DNA of 64,000 nt from Sclerotiophoma versabilis (Eukaryota > Ascomycota > Dothideomycetes > Pleosporales > Didymellaceae), in the NCBI GenBank assembly GCA_012274445.1, contig JAAROD010000004.1, forward strand, positions 2,852,001-2,916,000, given 5' to 3'. The notes under the pieces were generated by a model. That model was not told where the DNA came from. It saw nothing but the letters and a program-made list of their open reading frames with translations, and did no database searches. Shown here in pieces: positions 23,491 to 33,658 of this stretch; position 1 is the first letter of the stretch; every line of letters begins with the position of its first letter. The translations under genes and the position numbers were made by a program.

Positions 23491-23491
23491 G

Positions 23492-23782
23492 GATAAGGAA
23501 GAGAGGAGACAGCAGATAGGCAGGCTAGAGAAGGAGAGGGAAGAGACAGAGCGTGTAAGGAGGGAGAGGAAGGAAAAGCTGGAGGAGAGGAAGGCAATGA
23601 TTAGGGAGAAGAAGAGGGCTATGGCTGAGAAGAGGAGTAAAGGCAAGGTGGAGCGGTTTTTGGATAAGCTGGGGATTGAATTGGGGATGGGTGAGGGTGC
23701 GGAGGATGACATCACCAAGGGCGAGGAGAAGCCCGGTGAATCAGCTGCGAAAGCGAATACTGAGGAGGCGAAAAAGACCTGA
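23492..23782 (+). pseudogene. Orphan 3' exon, charged coiled coil
   Basis: A coding-like frame begins directly after a good splice acceptor (TACTTTAACAG) and runs 96 codons to a stop. It encodes a highly charged coiled coil (EKEREETERVRRERKEKLEER) and a segment KVERFLDKLGIELGMGEG. The frame is closed by TAA just before the acceptor, so upstream exons are required, but none could be found in the preceding kilobase. It is probably the surviving last exon of a broken gene. Confidence 0.4.
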
Positions 23783-24429
23783 GATTCGACCTGATATACT
23801 CGCGAGAACATGATACCCACGTTGGCATTCCGAATTTGATCAATTTCTCGACTCAGACCACCAATGACAGCTTCGATCTCGAGGACTACGCTAGCATGCA
23901 AATATAAACTCTTCCTCCCGACCAGCACTCATCTCTACACATCTCTCTCTTCCAATCCCTGTTTCAAGATCTGGCTGTCTCCTGACCATGTCTGAGTTCT
24001 TTCTGCCTCTCAAGTTCAATCCTCAAAAGTCGGTGACATTGGCTACGATACCTTCCAAACCGACCAACGCATTTTCAATGCCATGTCTCCGTTCAAAAAG
24101 CACCAAAAATTTATTCCATGGAGTTCTGTCCGCAGCCAGGAACACCACAATGGCGGAGTCTGTATGTTTTCTTCGTCTTCCTCGATATCTGCAACATCGG
24201 TAATCTCGAAAAGACAGAAACTGGCTGCCATGTGTCGGTCCTGGTACGCGCAAGCATTCACTGGACATCTGTACCTCTGCCTCAAACTTCAGTGCCTCTC
24301 GAATATCTGAAGAAAAATCGGACTATGTCTGCATGCTCTTTTGCCATACAGATTGGCTACTATAGATCTAGGTTGTGTGGTTGCCTCTCTATCTATATAA
24401 TCACGAAATGTAGCCGAGAGTGCTTGGGT

Positions 24430-27400
24430 CTATGGACCAAAATGAACGAACGGAACCCAGAATATAGGATCTTTGTATGCATCCTGACGACGAATTGCAA
24501 CGATAGCTTCGTGTAGAGACTCCGCCACAGCTCTATCTTTATCTGTGGCAATGAAAAGTTTGTCCTTGAGAGAGCTGTAGAACTCACGAGCCATATCGAC
24601 ACAGACATCGTCGTCTGTCGGCCAAAGAGACGCGATTACGTGATTAAACCCAGCCGTCTGAAATGCACCGGCAAGGTGGAGACTTTCAGCAGCGAGCTTA
24701 TCGGCTTTCACTTGGGCAGTCGAACATGCAGACAAATAGGCTAACCATGCACCATGCCCATTGTTCGCTTCGAGAATTGACCCCACAGTCAACTTCTTGA
24801 CCGTGGTAGCAGAGTCATCCAAGAGCAGCAGATGACTCTGTGAAGGGTCTCGGACGTCAGACGAACCATGACATGCGAAATGTACGAGTTCCGAGTGTTC
24901 AAGATTTTGCAGAACTTGCTCAGGAGTAGGGTTCTTCAGAGTTGTGAAGGAAAAGGAGTCTGCCACAATGCTCTCCACGGTGTCCCTTTCGCGCTCCACC
25001 CCATAGAGCACTGCCTGACTGGGAGTTTCTGGCATAGGCACAACGAGGATTGAAGGCTTGTGGTTTTTGAAGGTGATACCCCTCTTGCGACGTTCTCTGA
25101 CATATTTCAACGCTCTGATAGTCGGCGTATAAGTCGACATGACCCAATCGAAGGTAGAATTGCTTTCAAGTGCGGGATCCGCCATAGCGGCGTGGAACGG
25201 AAAAGAGCTAGCTTCGCCCGTTCCTATCCACCAGACTCGAGAAAACCCGTTCTTAACTTGTGGAGCGCCATGTATTTGGATGGCTAAGAGAACGGGAAGA
25301 ACACAAGCCTCCCACAAATGGACAAGAAACGAACTGTCATATTGGGTGTCGCTCTCTTGCTCCACATCTCTTCGATGCGGCTCTGTAGCTCGCGTTCTGG
25401 CTCGTCGTAAAAGACTGTCAAAACCTTCTAGATGTGGTCCTTTAATCAAGCCACCGAGTGGCAGGGTCGAGATCCTGTCCTCGAATACTATGATCGCTGC
25501 GGAGCCGTGACACGTCGCATTAACAATTACGACAGGACCTTCCTCCGCACAGTCTCTGAGTTCCTTGAGCGATGGTGGAAGGTGAAAGTTCTCGAATCCT
25601 TCTTCCTTTCGGATTGTTTCTTCGCACTCTTTCAACAACCACAAGCTACTTTTGGCACCAGCCGTCTGGTTTGTTTGCGCAGATATCGAACTCTGAGATT
25701 TACCACCTTCGATAACCTGGGCACGAAGATCCTTGTATGTCTTCGCAAGCTCTGGACGTTGGGTTTCCAGCACAGACATATCAGTCTGACTGTCCATCAA
25801 GTGCCCAAGAATCAAGCCTCTTCCAAACTCGATTCTTTGCAATGCTTCTCCAATCTTTCCGTTGATCAGCGCAATTTGACACGCTTCTGCCACAATGCCT
25901 GCCGTCTGAGCAACTATGTGCTGTTGATCGAGACGGTCTATATCCAGTGTGCACGCTAACGGAAGCAGATCTACTGCATCTTGGGCGTATTGATCCGCTC
26001 CCTGAAAGTCTTCTTTGTGCATCAAAAGGTCCATGATCTCCCACATCGTGTTGATACGCCGAGTGATAGTCAGTGCATTGCTTGCGAGCGTTTCTATGAA
26101 AAGTTGCAAACATTCGTGGTAGTCTTCTTCCATCCGGGTTTTCTCGTATCTGTGCGTCAACCGATGCGCGAGGGAACCCTGCCAGTGCGCCTTGTCCGGG
26201 TCATCTGGCCGCAAAGACGCTATATGGTCTCTCAACCCATCTATTCGATCTAAATCCATGATGCCCCGGTTTGCCGAACGAGCTTGCCAGGGGTTCCTGT
26301 GAGGAGAGCTTTTATCGAGATGGATTGATGTTGTACGCCGGTCGGCATCGATGACGGCATCAAGATCCGTATCGGCGCTTGGGGGGTCGAGAACTGCCAA
26401 CTTCTGCTTTATCTCGAGTGACAATTGGCGGGATAAGTCACTATGTCCTAGCCTTTGATACCGGAGAACCAGCATGCGGGCTAGCATCCGTAGCATTCGA
26501 TGTCGTAAATGATGGTCGTCGGGCATGGTTTCAATCACACCTTTGAGTCTGGAGATTCCAAGGTCAATGTCTTCTTCATGTTCCGTGAAATCGAACCGTA
26601 ATTCCAACTGATAGGCGAGGTTGAAGACCGTTTTTGGGTATTCCACGTGCGTTGTAGGGATCATGTCCAGTGCTCGCTTAGTCTGCCGTATCACTTCGTC
26701 CAGATCAGTCACTCTTTCTGACTGTTTAAACCGTCGCCATAAGATGTCAGCTAGATTTCCAATCGTACGATATCGACGAGGATGGTTTCCATCCATAGCT
26801 TCATCTGCTTTCCATGCGTTATGTACGGCATCGTCCAGATCCTTGTTGTTTCGCTCCGCGTCATAACGCAAGAGGAATGCATCCGCAAGTTCAGTGTGAA
26901 AGCGAGATCTGTGGATCTCGGATTCAGGGCCAATTTCAACTTCGTTCTCCAGCGTTTGAAACGCGGCTCGTAGGTCCTCAATGTCAGCCATGTTCGTTAA
27001 ACGAAAGCGTTTCAGTCGAGCCTCCACAAGACTTAGTGTAGCATTCACCTCTTCATACGAGCGCGGTGATGCGCTGTCTACCGCTAGAAGGGTATAAGCA
27101 AGCAACCACTGATAGTCTTCATCTTTCTTCGTATAGTCGTATCTCGCTCGATAAGTAAACATGATGCCATGGAGAGCAGCTTCTGGATGGCCTTGCGGAC
27201 TGGTGCTACCACGGACAACTGCTTCAACTGCTGCAGCTGTTGCTGTTTCGAGGACGTTTACATCGTCCAATCTCTCGTATTTCAACGTAAGGGAACATGC
27301 CAGGTTGCCTAGCCATAATGCACACCACCAATCGTCTGGTTCTGCCATAGGTAACCATCTCTCCGCAAGCGCGATTGCTTCGAGCAAGGAAGAAAGATTT

Positions 27401-27586
27401 GCGCTTTGATCATATGCATTGATTGCTTTCTGGTATGCTTTGTTGGCAGCCGTGTGGAATATGTCATCTAGCTTTGTGTTAAGAACAACCCAAAGTCTTT
27501 CTTAGGCGATCTATCAAATGTGGCTTACTTAAGTCTTCTTGCGTGATGTGAAATTCACACAGAGTGCTACTCAACTCTTGCGACAT
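24430..27586 (-). CDS. TPR-CHAT domain protein (caspase-related protease)
   Basis: Large protein of about 1000 residues. The first two thirds are helical TPR-like repeats of the kind that precede CHAT in fungi, with repeated LA..L..R......DLD..I. The C-terminal ~350 residues are a CHAT domain, a clan CD cysteine peptidase related to separase and caspases. The catalytic His lies in VHFACHGSSD (His codon 24868-24870) and the Cys in YLSACSTAQ (Cys codon 24724-24726), followed by GFNHVIASLWPTDD, so it looks active. The frame is open from 27501 but has no ATG before about 27350. An ATG at 27586 (MSQEL) could join through a 70-nt intron (27570-27501, GTAGCA...CTAAG), giving 1028 residues; this 5' model is weak. 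It is the left member of the protease-gasdermin cluster. Expected role: sensing by the TPRs and cleavage of a partner. Confidence 0.85.
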
Positions 27587-28744
27587 GATGTGAGAGCTGT
27601 GTTGCTTGCAAGAACAGAAAAGTTTTGGTTCGTCGGATACATTCGAACCACAACTAGGCGCTGACTTTCGTCTATCTGTTGTTTGACATAGCCTGAAATG
27701 GCGGATAGTACGAATACTACGTCACCGGTAATAGACTGGACATGTGTGGTCCTGTTGTGTGGTCCTGTTGAGCCAACCCATTAACGTTTCTCCAACACGT
27801 AATCGTACCAAAACACGAGGTGGCTGAGGTTACTGGTGTTGGTTTTCTTGGGTCGATAAAGATCAGCTAAATTGGATGGTTTCCATTTTCGATGTAAAGC
27901 TGAAGACTGGCAGCTTCTGCAATTTTTAAGATATGACAGAACCCGAGCTATCCGGGTCCACATCGCGGATGGAACCAATGGAATGGCCCCACGTCTACCA
28001 CCTCTACACATATACCTTGGCGCGTCCCAACACGTGATCTAACTGCCTTCAATGGAGGTTGCAGCGAACACGAGAGCTTTGCATGAAGATGCTGTTGCTT
28101 TTGACCAGACAGAGTTCTAGCCACCTTGTCAACGGGTCACGAGTCGCAACTGTATGTGGCATTCTCTTGTACTTGCAGGTAGTATCCACAATTTTAGCGC
28201 CCAGTTTCCTCTATGGGAAAAGATCAACTACTTCTGTCAGTAGGAGCAAGGGGTTTGATTGGCAGCGTGGATCTTACTGCAAATGGAGAAGTAATACCGC
28301 TGGTAGAGGAGCGGCACAGTCTGACACTGCATGCAGGTCATCGATTTGTTTTTTTCTACTGCATACCCTACAGCAAGGCTGTCAGTGGATTTCACCTGTC
28401 GAATCGGACTAGGATATAATTTTGATGCATACAAGTTTTTGGGTAAGCCCAGAAAAATCGAATAATCTGCACAACCTTGATTCGGCGAGGCCGAAGTGGC
28501 TTACGGAAAAAGGATTGAGAGTTCGACACCGTGATGAATTGAGGGGCAGGCTTGAGTGAGAAGGAAAAAAAGTTCGGTCATACCCTGGAGCAGCAGTTGC
28601 ACCATTGTTTATATCAATCCAGCAGTATCTCTCCAGTGTATTCTTTAGCATAAGCAAGCAAGTAATTATCCCATCACGACAATTCAGAACCCCTTTCCTC
28701 TATCTAAGCTTTGCTCGCTTTGCTCGCTCACGTCCATAGCCAAG
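27587..28744. promoter_or_regulatory. Divergent spacer between the CHAT and caspase genes, with an orphan small ORF
   Basis: About 1.15 kb separates the starts of two oppositely transcribed genes, so both promoters must be here. A duplicated TGTGTGGTCCTGT lies near 27747. Just before the caspase start is a doubled TTTGCTCGC. The only coding-like piece is 28213-28419, listed separately. Confidence 0.55.
28213..28419 (+). pseudogene. 68-residue ORF resembling a DUF4384-like beta segment
   Basis: It starts MGKDQLLLSVG and contains GSVDLTANGEVIPLVEERHS. This resembles, in pattern and spacing, the segment SVFDVSPTGEVSPIS of the neighbouring caspase protein: a hydrophobic strand, D-x-[ST]-x-x-GEV-x-P, then a polar turn and a strand. 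An in-frame stop lies just upstream. It may be a leftover of a duplicated caspase-type gene or a very small real gene. The similarity is by eye only. Confidence 0.3.
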
Positions 28745-30700
28745 ATGACGCAAGCCCTTCAAGCTGCCGAAGCCCCTCTTCAGATTGCCTTGTTGATTGC
28801 TAGTCCATGGGGCAATCTTAGAGGACCAGAAAACGATGTCGATAGTGTTGCAAAGCAACTCAGCGATCGGAATTTTGAGATTATACGGTGTTCTGGGGGA
28901 GAAGCAACTCGATCTAAGATTCTGCACGCATGGGAACAGCTTATGACAAAACTTCAGAGTGAGAGTCAGGCTGCCACCAAACCCGAGCCTGCTGTTGTCA
29001 TATACTACTCAGGGCATGGTGGACTCATTCGGCATGACCAATGCGAGCACGATAAGGAAAATGAAGAGTGTGTCCGAGACTACCAGTTCATCGTACCCAT
29101 GAACTTCGACCCGGATGCACAGGATTTTACAGGGATCCTGGACGTCGAGATATCATACCTTCTGAGACAGACCACAGCCATAACGAGCAATGTTACTGTC
29201 ATCCTGGATTGTTGTCATGCGGGTCGCATGGCCCGCGATCCATTGCATCCAGATGCTATCCCGAAAGCCATTCCACCGATGAGCCACAAAGCGCTCACAA
29301 AACACATGCAAAAGCTGCGAAAGACCAGTAAAATAGATGTAAATATACATCAGAACGACAACCCTCTCGCAGTACGTGTTGTGGCTGCCGCGACTACAGA
29401 GACGGCTTATGAGTTCCATGACGAGACGGGCCTTCGCGTTGGCGTCCTCACAAAGTACCTGGTCAAGATATTGAGGGACACTATTGAAGTCAATCTCTCA
29501 TGGCGTACCGTCATGCTCAGACTACTCGAACTTGTCAATTCAGAATTCCCTCAGCAGCATCCCCACGTTGAGGGACCTCTGAATCGACTGCTCTTTTCCA
29601 TAGAGCTTAGTGATTCTCGCTGTCATACAGTATTGACGGAAAATGGAAAGTCATACCTCAAAGCCGGCAGACTGGCAGGTATAAAGGAAGGAAATGTTTA
29701 CATTGTCATGCCTTTTGGATACGAGCGGCCTGAAAAGGATAGCTTACTGTGCCGGGCCACAGTCACTCATATTGATGGCCTTCGAAGTTTCGTTGAGCTC
29801 TATCCCATGCAGACTCAGTTACCATACGAGGGAGCGTTAGCATTTCTTGAATCCAACGCTTTGTATCGTTGGGCGGCAGCATACCCGCAAGGTGAGTCAG
29901 AGCTCCAAAGACTGCTCCAAAGTTCAAGATACCTCCGTCCCAGATCGGAAGAAGACCTGGATGAGCCATTTGTACGTATCGAAAAGCATGATGGAGCGTT
30001 TCTTGTGAAGAATTTGGTCGGAACAGTCATCGAGTTAGTGAAGTTCAGCGATCACGACAATTCGCTGGCTACGAAGCGCCTCATAAGAAGTGCAGAGACT
30101 CTTGCTCGCGGCCATCACTTATTGACTTTAGAGAGAGGGACCGGCCCAGAGTCGTTCAAACACCAACTCGAGATTTCTGTCTTGCGCGTTGACAAAGAGC
30201 TCGATTCAGAACTGCCCATGGAAGGACAGGCTTCTCTAGAGGAAGGGGACCGAATATCTGTATCGCTTCGTAACAGCGGTTACAATTCGGTATGGCTTTC
30301 TGTTTTCGATGTAAGTCCAACAGGAGAAGTCAGCCCGATATCACAACGCCAAGGTGAAACTGGCATCCCGATTGGAGCGGGATGCAGAGATATGGTCGGG
30401 AAAGCCAGGGTAGGTCTCAAGATATCTTGGCCACGATCTGTTCCAAGACCTACCCCCGGTGGTACCTTAGGCGAGACTCTCGTGTTCATCATTACCAACT
30501 GTCCAGTAGATCTCCGACATCTCCAGAGTGGAATTCAGAGGGATTGCCAATTTGACCGAAACAGAACGCATCTCGAGTTCATGACGCGGCGTCTCGCCTC
30601 TGGAATAGGGAGGCCGGTCGAACCTGAAGCTGGGGATCTAGGTTTCGAGTATGACGTGGTTCGGTTTTCGTTCTCTCTAAAGTCAAGATTGATTGATTGA
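28745..30700 (+). CDS. Caspase-fold (peptidase C14) protein with DUF4384-like C-terminal region
   Basis: Single exon, 651 residues. Residues ~11-285 form a caspase/metacaspase-like domain: a first strand (LQIALLIASPWGNL), the catalytic His in VIYYSGHGG (His91, codon 29015-29017), and the catalytic Cys in VILDCCHAG (Cys157, codon 29213-29215). A later segment, VVAAATTETAYEFHDETG, fits the substrate-pocket region. Residues ~290-500 are unassigned. From ~500 the sequence is beta-rich (ISVSLRNSGYNSVWLSVFDV, then GEVSPIS...IPIGAG), like the DUF4384 domain that follows caspase domains in many bacterial and fungal proteins. There is no prodomain. It is divergent from the TPR-CHAT gene and reads towards the gasdermin-like gene 475 bp downstream. 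The likely role is proteolysis in the same death pathway; the substrate is inferred, not shown. Confidence 0.85.
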   Translation: MTQALQAAEAPLQIALLIASPWGNLRGPENDVDSVAKQLSDRNFEIIRCSGGEATRSKILHAWEQLMTKLQSESQAATKPEPAVVIYYSGHGGLIRHDQCEHDKENEECVRDYQFIVPMNFDPDAQDFTGILDVEISYLLRQTTAITSNVTVILDCCHAGRMARDPLHPDAIPKAIPPMSHKALTKHMQKLRKTSKIDVNIHQNDNPLAVRVVAAATTETAYEFHDETGLRVGVLTKYLVKILRDTIEVNLSWRTVMLRLLELVNSEFPQQHPHVEGPLNRLLFSIELSDSRCHTVLTENGKSYLKAGRLAGIKEGNVYIVMPFGYERPEKDSLLCRATVTHIDGLRSFVELYPMQTQLPYEGALAFLESNALYRWAAAYPQGESELQRLLQSSRYLRPRSEEDLDEPFVRIEKHDGAFLVKNLVGTVIELVKFSDHDNSLATKRLIRSAETLARGHHLLTLERGTGPESFKHQLEISVLRVDKELDSELPMEGQASLEEGDRISVSLRNSGYNSVWLSVFDVSPTGEVSPISQRQGETGIPIGAGCRDMVGKARVGLKISWPRSVPRPTPGGTLGETLVFIITNCPVDLRHLQSGIQRDCQFDRNRTHLEFMTRRLASGIGRPVEPEAGDLGFEYDVVRFSFSLKSRLID

Positions 30701-31175
30701 TTGAATCGATTAACGTCCTGTTTTGACCTCCCGGGGGGTACTTGGGACACGTCACGCCTTGGATTTATGAGTTGCAGCTCTACCAGGGGAGACGTTATTC
30801 TGAGTATTTGCATAGGGTTACGCCCCTAGATCTAGCAGCAATTCTCCGCCAGATGAGAAAAGATCGCTCTCTAAAGTCAAGGAACTCTTGATAGTGTCAT
30901 TTTCTCAGATCTCCCTTTCTTTTTTGAGTAAGTTCAAATTTGAGAAAGAACAAGCTGTGAAGAAGAGGAAAATTGATCTTCGATGCAGTAGAGTGGATCT
31001 TCCGATAACGTGCCCACACAAATGTTGTGACCAACATCTGTCCCGGATGATTGGCGCACATGAAACGGAAAGCCCACTCATGCATAGTGACGTGGCCGCA
31101 CTGCCAGTTTATAAAAATCCGTGGATATCTTGTGCACGACCACAGTTCCTGACATTGTTCTTCTATATCAATACA
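30701..31175 (+). promoter_or_regulatory. Promoter region of the gasdermin-like gene, with a TATA box
   Basis: A TTTATAAAAAT element at 31108-31118 lies about 60 bp before the ATG at 31176, a good fungal TATA position. Copies of CTCTCTAAAGTCAAG occur at 30673-30687 (inside the caspase 3' end) and 30867-30881. The gasdermin reading frame is open back to 30888, but that would put the TATA box inside the coding region. Confidence 0.55.
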
Positions 31176-31937
31176 ATGTCTGCTACCAATATTGTGCTCA
31201 ATCATCTCTTACCAAGCAATGCCGTTGAGCTAGGCAGACTAGTTGTCGATATGCAGTCGCCGGAGCAAGATTTTTTCCAGTCTACGGAAATCACATTGAA
31301 CCCATCCGATGTCTCGATGCAACAGCTTCGGGATTTCCAGCAGCTGATAGAGGAGAGCAAAAGGTTCGACTTCAGTAACAATCTCTCTACGATATTCTCT
31401 GCGGGCCGTGGTACACAACGGACATCCAAAGTCAGTATAGCCTCAGCAAGCTTTACAACAAGGCAGCTCCAAAACTCCAGTCAACACCTCGAAAAGCTAT
31501 GTGCATCTCGGCCCGCGCGATTCTGGTTGGAACGGGCAATTAGACGCTCGCAGAATGTTTACCTCGTCACATCGATCCAGACAGTTCTCGATGCCCGTGT
31601 GCAAGACGAGGCTTCCAGGGAAACGAATCTTCAGATTAAAGCAGAAGCGCCGCTTACATTAACTGCTACTGGAGCAGGAATTCCACTTCCCATGGATGGT
31701 ATATTAGATGTTGGCGGCCAAGCAGGTAACGCAAAAACGCACACCAATGGTGTTACATTCACGGCCCCAAATGAGCAGATCTTCGCTGTGCAGTACCGCA
31801 AGCTCCGCATCAACAGGTTTTCTAGCCAGAAGGTTGATAACGCCAGGCTTGAACAAGGCAACAGGTGGAAGATGTACCTTGGAGGAAAGGGTAACGATGC
31901 GGAGAGAGAGGAGGATATTAGCATAGAGCTTGACTAA
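31176..31937 (+). CDS. Gasdermin-like pore-forming protein (fungal RCD-1/HET-Q1 type)
   Basis: Single exon, 253 residues, close to the length of fungal gasdermins such as Neurospora RCD-1. Three parts fit the family. The N-terminus, LPSNAVELGRLVVDMQSPEQ, matches the LGxLVxxxxxPxQD pattern. A central strand, QNVYLVTSIQTVLDARVQ, corresponds to the xVYVVTxIxT strand of gasdermin N-domains. The C-terminus has IFAVQYRKLRI followed by SQKVDNARLEQGNRWKMY and an acidic tail. There is no separate inhibitory domain as in mammals; fungal members are held inactive by a short C-terminal tail removed by proteolysis, and the acidic tail here could serve that purpose. Start chosen at 31176 because of the upstream TATA box; in-frame ATGs exist upstream, for example at 31047. 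It is flanked by two protease genes. Family assignment is from motifs, not a search. Confidence 0.7.
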   Translation: MSATNIVLNHLLPSNAVELGRLVVDMQSPEQDFFQSTEITLNPSDVSMQQLRDFQQLIEESKRFDFSNNLSTIFSAGRGTQRTSKVSIASASFTTRQLQNSSQHLEKLCASRPARFWLERAIRRSQNVYLVTSIQTVLDARVQDEASRETNLQIKAEAPLTLTATGAGIPLPMDGILDVGGQAGNAKTHTNGVTFTAPNEQIFAVQYRKLRINRFSSQKVDNARLEQGNRWKMYLGGKGNDAEREEDISIELD

Positions 31938-32023
31938 CGTGTAGATAAGCTTAGCGCAGACAGTGTTAAAGCATGTATTGCTAATAATTTATCTAATAGA
32001 TATCACGTCTTCTCCAAGAGCAA

Positions 32024-32650
32024 TTATATAGAAATATACCATCGCTCTGTCATCTGACGTAAAGAAGCATTTTGCGCAGATAGTTCGGTCTGATATTCTT
32101 TCGTTCCTGCCGTGAAACCCCCGATGTTGACATGATCGTCCTTGTTTTTTTGCTGAAGCTGTGCAACGTGGCCGTCTTTTGCCTTCATCGTGCCAAGCAA
32201 TGCTCTGTATTTGTCTTCCAGCTTGCGTCCCTCCTCTTTCGGAGTTGTCTCCCTACCTTCCAATTTAGCAATCACGTCGACTTTCTGGGCGATGCTGGTC
32301 TTCAGCTCAGTATTCTTTTGTTCAAGCCCGTCCTTCTGTTTCTGAAGTTGAGCAACATCGTCTTTGTTCAGACGTAAATCTTTACTGAACATGTCATCTT
32401 GAGGTTTCTTCTCGCATCTGCTGGTCTCGCTGGCCAAGTTCAGTATCTTTTCCCTCCCTTGTATCTCTGTTTCAGGTTTTTAGATCCGATCTACTAGCTC
32501 TGCTAGGCTTCGAAAGCCATGCTGGGAGTGGAGAGCTTTCGGTGCACTCCTGAACCCTCGCACCATCTCTTCTGCTTCTTCTGGAGAGCTTATACTACTC
32601 ACAACGGAGTCTTTTCGGGACGTCTTCTTTTGTGTGTCTGTGGCCATCAT
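32024..32650 (-). pseudogene. Coiled-coil protein gene with one premature stop
   Basis: One frame of 209 codons from the ATG at 32650 to the stop at 32024 is interrupted only by a TAA at 32480-32482 (codon 57), which CAA-to-TAA would explain. The N-terminal part is Ser/Lys-rich with SSPEEAEEMVRGFRSAP. The rest is a heptad coiled coil (DDVAQLQKQKDGLEQKNTEL). It is convergent with the gasdermin-like gene, ends 87 bp apart. No family is recognised. It could be a recently broken gene, or the stop could be strain-specific or a sequencing error. Confidence 0.5.
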
Positions 32651-33658
32651 GTTCAATGTGTGTGCGGAATCTTCAAAGACTAACAACAAGAAGCGACGGC
32701 TTTTATATATCCCATATATTGTTATACTACTCCAAAATTCCCTCACTTTCCAAGTTGTTGCAGTTGCTGTCGTTGACTTGTTCTCACCGGTCAAGTCACC
32801 AGACCCGTCGTGTGGCATACATGACCACTGCGACGTATCTCTCCGTGTTCACCAGAAACATACAGAGGAGATACCAAGACGCAGAGCTAAAATACGTGGG
32901 AAATTATGGTTGGCTGTGTATGTGCTGTACGTTGTCATCGATGTCGAAAGATCTTCAAGACCCATCCTTCAGGTGGATTGTAGCCATACAGCACCGCGTA
33001 CTGGTAGGATATTCAGGAGTGTATGTGATATAGAATCTGAGTCACATATATATGTTCGTCGTCCGATAAGAGCCAATAATCTTGTAACATATCTGGAATC
33101 AGGCTGAAGGAGCAACGGAGATAGGCGATTTCGATAGTTTTTTTCGGCCCGTTCCATCGATTGTGCAAACGCCTCACTCTAAGATATTTAGTGGTAGCGC
33201 CTCAGATAAAGATTGGCCATGGGATGACTTCACCGTAACGCTAGGCACTGCGTAGACATGGTTCATGCACAGCATTGGTCCGATTATGCGGACGCGGTTG
33301 GTAGTGTGGGGAAGCCAGCAGTAAATAATAGTCTGCGCAAGGAGTCAAGCAAATGAGTCTTCGCTTCTGCTGTGCCGCAGTCTTGCAGATCAATACGAGA
33401 CACCAGACATGGCAGACCTTGCTGTTGCAGCGCATTGATATAACTGAAGCCGCCATTGCTGCAAACGACGCAACTCAGCAGGATAATTACGAAACTACCA
33501 AGAAATCCTTTGAGAAGGAACGTGGGCCTTGCATCACTACACGAACGCGCAAGGCTGAGCCTGGATGAATGACTCGATGACAAGAGTGCGCTGGTACTTT
33601 CCTGTAGACCCAGCTTATCGGCAGCAAGAGGAAATGACCGCTGTTTATCCTTGGGAGA
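32651..33658. other. No gene recognised
   Basis: Short open frames occur on both strands (for example 32634-33107 plus, 33284-33670 minus), none with a recognisable motif. The last 300 bp precede the dsRBD-like gene. Confidence 0.5.

Noticed and set aside
30888..31175. N-terminal extension of the gasdermin-like protein
   Set aside because: It begins without an ATG at 30888 and would place the TATA box within the coding region; the internal ATG at 31176 gives a protein of family length.
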